Part shown: positions 60,956-64,000 of the stretch, one piece after another | Layout of the letters: every line of letters begins with the position of its first letter | How positions within the stretch are numbered: the first letter of the stretch is position 1 | NCBI GenBank assembly: GCA_964467705.1 | Contig: CAYXUZ010000003.1 | Coordinates: forward strand, 1 to 64,000 | From: CAADGU01 sp964467705 | GTDB lineage: Bacteria > Chloroflexota > Anaerolineae > Promineifilales > Promineifilaceae | DNA: 64,000 nucleotides | Reading direction: 5' to 3' | Made by a program: the position numbers and the translations under genes | Notes under the pieces: generated by a model | What the model saw: the letters and a program-made list of their open reading frames with translations, nothing else | Told to the model about the DNA's origin: nothing | The model's database searches: none

Positions 60956-61390
60956 TTACACAATCGTTGATGATGGGTCTGTTTTTAGCGCACCGTGCAA
61001 CAATTGCACAAAGGTTTGCCCTACTTTTGCAAAAAGTTCTGTTTCAACATCTTTGGTAAAATAACTGTCGCCACCCAGATCCCATTCATTTAGCATTTCT
61101 TTACTAAGGGTAGCACCTTGCTCTTCTAACCATTCAAGAGCTTGTTGCGAAAATGTTGCTACCAGAGCCACTTGCTTATCTTCCCTCAAGTAATCATCTA
61201 GTCTTGGATAAACGATTCCGCTACCGCCGTGGGTTGCTTCAAACAACCAATGGTCTCTCAGGTTCATTAACCAGGAGTTCGGATCAGGGTATTTGTCAAT
61301 TTCTCGAACGAGCAAATATAGCCATACTTCTAAGAGGCCATCAGATGTCCAGAACTCTTGGTTCCTAAAACTTGTGAATGAAGTTCCCAC
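60956..61390 (-). CDS. Small acidic hypothetical protein
   Basis: The 144-residue protein contains TSDGLLEVWLYLLVREIDKY, NLRDHWLFEATHGGSGIVYP and EELFAKVGQTFVQLL-like TELFAKVGQTFVQLLHG. It resembles small stand-alone immunity-type or regulatory proteins in composition, but no family is recognised. No ribosome-binding site is obvious, and the codon use looks less GC-rich than its neighbours. It is probably a real gene. Confidence 0.6.
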   Translation of the reverse strand: MGTSFTSFRNQEFWTSDGLLEVWLYLLVREIDKYPDPNSWLMNLRDHWLFEATHGGSGIVYPRLDDYLREDKQVALVATFSQQALEWLEEQGATLSKEMLNEWDLGGDSYFTKDVETELFAKVGQTFVQLLHGALKTDPSSTIV

Positions 61391-61491
61391 AATATTTCAT
61401 ATCCTGTGCCTTGAGATCAGGCTGATCTTCACACCACTCTGGTGTGGCTCACTCCTAGACAAGTCGTAACTGTTAAGTGATAAATCTCCAA

Positions 61492-62034
61492 CTACAACCC
61501 TTCCACCACCAGATCGGCCTTGCAGAGGTTCTCGAATACTTTAATGTCCAGACGGTTGGGCCGCCAGGCGTAGACGTAGTTGTAAATGGGGTCCCAAAAG
61601 ATGACCCACACGGCGATACCCACAAACCCGGCCAGCGCGCCGCTGACCTGTTCTAACTCAGGTATGACATTTACCAGGAGAATGGTGAAGAGGATCAATA
61701 CGACCGCAATCACAATGGCGCTAATCGTTTCGCGGTAGCTACCCACGCGCAGTTCATCAATGACCTGTTGGTTTTCGACAATTTGGGCGGCACAATAGCG
61801 GTCTAATGCTGCTTTGAGCGTGGGTTGGGTGTCCGGGGTCACGGCCGTTGCTGGCAGTTGAATCCGTAACCGGGTGGGATCGCCTAACTCATGCGGCACC
61901 AGGCGCAGGCGGTGGGTCACTTCATCAATGCCAGACCAATAGCGGCTGTCCGGGTCAAACGGGTTGGCCGCCGGTTCGGCGAAAAACTCTTCCATGTTGT
62001 TCAGTTTGATGGTGATTTCATTTTGTTCTGACAT
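61492..62034 (-). CDS. Membrane protein with two spans, unknown
   Basis: The 180-residue protein begins MSEQNEITIKLNNMEEFFAE after AAAGGAGA; the longer frame starts inside the neighbouring repeat and is rejected. A cytosolic N-terminal half (TRLRIQLP) is followed by two hydrophobic segments (about 104-124 and 133-152). The C-terminus (AWRPNRLDIKVFENL) is cytosolic again. No family is recognised. It is divergent from the phosphorylase gene. Confidence 0.75.
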   Translation of the reverse strand: MSEQNEITIKLNNMEEFFAEPAANPFDPDSRYWSGIDEVTHRLRLVPHELGDPTRLRIQLPATAVTPDTQPTLKAALDRYCAAQIVENQQVIDELRVGSYRETISAIVIAVVLILFTILLVNVIPELEQVSGALAGFVGIAVWVIFWDPIYNYVYAWRPNRLDIKVFENLCKADLVVEGL

Positions 62035-62088
62035 GAGGCATCTCCTTTCGGCTGGATTATAGCGGAATCCTGTTATAATCGGGAAAAG

Positions 62089-62150
62089 GTGCAAGTGGCA
62101 GGTAGCAAGTGGCACGTGATTACCTGCAACATGCCACCTGCCACTTGCAA
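62089..62150. repeat. Junction hairpin of GCAAGTGGCAGG words
   Basis: TGCAAGTGGCAGGTAGCAAG faces CATGCCACCTGCCACTTGCA upstream of the phosphorylase gene. It uses words related to 21975-22030. Confidence 0.92.
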
Positions 62151-62164
62151 CAAGGATCAACTCC

Positions 62165-63460
62165 ATGCGCATGGTAGACATTATCGAGAAAAAACGCGAC
62201 GGCCGTGACCTGACCACCGACGAAATCACCTGGTTCATTCACGAACTGACGGCCGACCGCGTCCCCGATTACCAGACGGCGGCGCTGCTGATGGCAATTT
62301 ATTTGCAGGGCATGAGCCGCCGGGAAACGGTTGACCTGACGCTGGCGATGGCCCGCTCCGGCGACCAGCTAGACCTGCACGATGTGGCTCCCTTTGTGGT
62401 AGACAAACATTCCTCCGGCGGTGTAGGTGACAAGACGACGCTGGTGGTGCAGCCGTTGGTGGCCGCCTGTGGTGTGCCGGTGGGCAAGATGAGTGGACGC
62501 GGCCTGGGTTCCAGCGGCGGCACGTTGGACAAGATGGAATCGTTTAGCGGCTGGTCGTCGGCGATGCCGCTGGCGCAGTTCAAACGGCAGTTGGCGGAGA
62601 TTGGGCTGGTGCTGGCCGGGCAAACGGCCGTGCTCGCCCCGGCTGACGGCAAATTGTACGCTCTGCGGGATGTCACCGGTACGGTCGCCAGCACACCGCT
62701 CATTGCCGCCTCCATCATGTCCAAAAAGCTGGCGGCGGGGGCCGACGCCATTGTGCTGGATGTAAAAATGGGCAGCGGCGCGTTTATGCCCACGGTGGAA
62801 AGTGCCCGTGAACTGGCGCGGATTATGGTGGATATTGGTGCGGACGCTGGCCGCAAAACCGTCGCGCTTATTTCCGACATGAACCAGCCGCTTGGCCACG
62901 CCATCGGCAATGCGCTGGAAGTGAAAGAGGCCATTGCCACGCTGCAAGGGGATGGCCCGGCCGATTTTTGGGCGCACTGCCTGGAAGTGGCGGCCCATAT
63001 GCTGCTGCTGGCCGGGAAGGCAGATAACCTGGATACAGCTAAAGAATTGGTCACGAAAGTGCGCAATAACGGCCGTGCCCTGCAAAAATTCCGCGACATG
63101 GTGACGTTGCAGGGGGGCGACGGCCGTCAGGTAGATAACCCCGATTTGCTGCCCAAAGCGCGACTGGTGGAGCCTATTCTTGCACCCCAAACAGGCACGG
63201 TGGCGGCCATTGATACGGCGGCTGTCGGGTGGGCGGCCGTGCATCTGGGTGGTGGCCGGTTGGTTAAAAGCGACCAGATTGACCATGCGGTGGGTTTCAT
63301 CCTGCGCGCCAAAGTGGGCGACCAGTTTGAAGCGGGCGAGTCTCTGGGCGAAATTCATGCCAACGATGCGGACAAGCTGGCCCATGCACGGCAGGAATTA
63401 TTGGCAGCAATTCAGTGGGCAGAGGGTGAGGTACGGCCGTTGCCCCACTTTTATTCGTGA
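62165..63460 (+). CDS. deoA: Pyrimidine-nucleoside (thymidine) phosphorylase
   Basis: The 431-residue protein contains the family signatures VDKHSSGGVGDKTTLVVQPL and KMSGRGLGSSGGTLDKMESF. IFGGIVASSI-like TPLIAASIMSKKLAAGADA and an anticodon-like end, GDQFEAGESLGEIHANDADK, follow. It phosphorolyses thymidine or uridine for nucleoside salvage. MRMVDIIEKK is the start; an ATG two codons later is possible. An intergenic hairpin precedes it and a patatin-like gene follows in the same direction. Confidence 0.95.
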   Translation: MRMVDIIEKKRDGRDLTTDEITWFIHELTADRVPDYQTAALLMAIYLQGMSRRETVDLTLAMARSGDQLDLHDVAPFVVDKHSSGGVGDKTTLVVQPLVAACGVPVGKMSGRGLGSSGGTLDKMESFSGWSSAMPLAQFKRQLAEIGLVLAGQTAVLAPADGKLYALRDVTGTVASTPLIAASIMSKKLAAGADAIVLDVKMGSGAFMPTVESARELARIMVDIGADAGRKTVALISDMNQPLGHAIGNALEVKEAIATLQGDGPADFWAHCLEVAAHMLLLAGKADNLDTAKELVTKVRNNGRALQKFRDMVTLQGGDGRQVDNPDLLPKARLVEPILAPQTGTVAAIDTAAVGWAAVHLGGGRLVKSDQIDHAVGFILRAKVGDQFEAGESLGEIHANDADKLAHARQELLAAIQWAEGEVRPLPHFYS

Positions 63461-63464
63461 TCTA

Positions 63465-63526
63465 GTGTTTTTGTGTCTTTGTGCTTAAGTTTCTTAATCA
63501 CACAAACACTAAATCACACAAACACT
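63465..63526. repeat. Junction hairpin of TAGTGTTTTTGTG words
   Basis: AGTGTTTTTGTGTCTTTGTGC faces CACACAAACACTAAATCACAC between the phosphorylase and patatin genes. Confidence 0.78.
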
Positions 63527-64000
63527 ATGAAACTCGGCTTGGTACTTGGTGGGGGCGGGGCCAGAGGCGCGGCGCATATTGGCGTACTGCTGGAATTGGC
63601 GCGGCTGGGGGTGCAGCCAGACCTGGTAGTGGGCACGAGCATAGGCGGTCTGCTGGGGGCGCTGCTGGCCGCCGGGCAGTCGGCCGAGCAGATGCTGGAC
63701 TTTTTCCAACAATTTAATCTGGAACAGCTATACCGCCCCGCCGATTTGCGCATTCCAGCATTGGTCAGCAACCGGCGCGTGGAAAAACGGCTGGAGCAGA
63801 CGATTGGCCGCCCCACTTTTGCCGACCTGAAAATCCCCCTGGCGGTGGTGGCTACCGACCTGGTTTCGCGCCAGGAGGTAGTGTTGAAGGAAGGGGACGT
63901 GATTACGGCCGTGCTGGCCACCATTGCCATCCCCGTCGCCCTGCCCCCGGTGGAGATGGGCGACATGGTGTTGGTGGATGGCGGCGTGAAAAACAACACC
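63527..64000 (+). CDS. Patatin-like phospholipase (5' part, runs off the window)
   Basis: The frame is open for 158 codons from ATG 63527 to the window end. The product reads KLGLVLGGGGARGAAHIGVL with the patatin oxyanion loop GGGGARG, the nucleophile motif GTSIGG near residue 41, and DGGVKNN, which supplies the catalytic Asp of the dyad. Bacterial relatives such as RssA or YjjU are cytosolic lipid acyl hydrolases. The C-terminal part lies outside the window. Confidence 0.93.
   Translation, partial: MKLGLVLGGGGARGAAHIGVLLELARLGVQPDLVVGTSIGGLLGALLAAGQSAEQMLDFFQQFNLEQLYRPADLRIPALVSNRRVEKRLEQTIGRPTFADLKIPLAVVATDLVSRQEVVLKEGDVITAVLATIAIPVALPPVEMGDMVLVDGGVKNNT

Overview
The window is a piece of a draft bacterial genome of moderately high GC, with two 10-N assembly gaps (24160-24169 and 42950-42959). 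The gene content points to a Chloroflexota bacterium of the Anaerolineae/Ardenticatenia kind: an extracellular contractile injection system (eCIS), a STAND ATPase with TPRs, a hydrocarbon-binding V4R protein, secreted metallopeptidases with Thr/Pro-rich stalks and an ECF sigma/anti-sigma pair. That assignment is inference. The octamer palindrome ACGGCCGT recurs every few hundred bases on both coding and non-coding DNA, and it leaves T-A-V, x-G-R and R-P steps in nearly every protein.

Layout. 1-1753 (minus) is the N-terminal part of a STAND NTPase with an effector-associated-like domain and TPRs. 2293-2955 is a TPR protein behind a good sigma70-type promoter. 3219-8834 (plus) is a run of membrane proteins, two CPBP/CAAX-type proteases and an alpha/beta hydrolase. 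8876-12338 holds a small ORF and a signalling set: a GAF-GAF histidine kinase of the HisKA_2 type, a receiver with a degenerate GGDEF domain and a receiver-ANTAR antiterminator. A 33-residue membrane microprotein and a broken subtilase fragment follow.

13402-37201 (minus, about 24 kb) is the centrepiece: a nearly complete eCIS locus. In transcription order it holds a small conserved protein, an Afp15-like AAA+ ATPase, a DUF4157 protein with a phospholipase C-like C-terminal part (candidate cargo), a Pvc16-like terminator protein, a LamG-type binding protein, two sheath proteins, a tube protein, a gp26-like protein, a DUF6760 microprotein, a second tube protein, a Pro/Thr-rich protein, a LysM adaptor, a gpD-like hub, a gp5-like spike, a PAAR-like tip, gp25, Afp11-like and J-like baseplate proteins, tail protein I, a fibre and a 59-residue coiled-coil protein. 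I find no Afp14-like tape measure. Nearly every gene junction holds a different imperfect hairpin built from short repeated words.

37566-46217 holds a membrane-anchored M6-like peptidase, a three-repeat secreted protein, the V4R protein, the ECF sigma/anti-sigma pair and a lipoprotein. 46324-54919 holds a Uma2-type nuclease, a CoxE-like VWA plus MoxR ATPase pair, a double GNAT acetyltransferase, membrane and lipoprotein genes and a DUF151 nuclease. 55027-64000 is mainly metabolic: an FAD/Fe-S oxidoreductase fusion, an SCP2 protein, an amidohydrolase fused to a CYTH-like domain, a PPOX flavoprotein, pyrimidine-nucleoside phosphorylase and the start of a patatin-like phospholipase. No tRNA, rRNA, CRISPR array or transposase was recognised.
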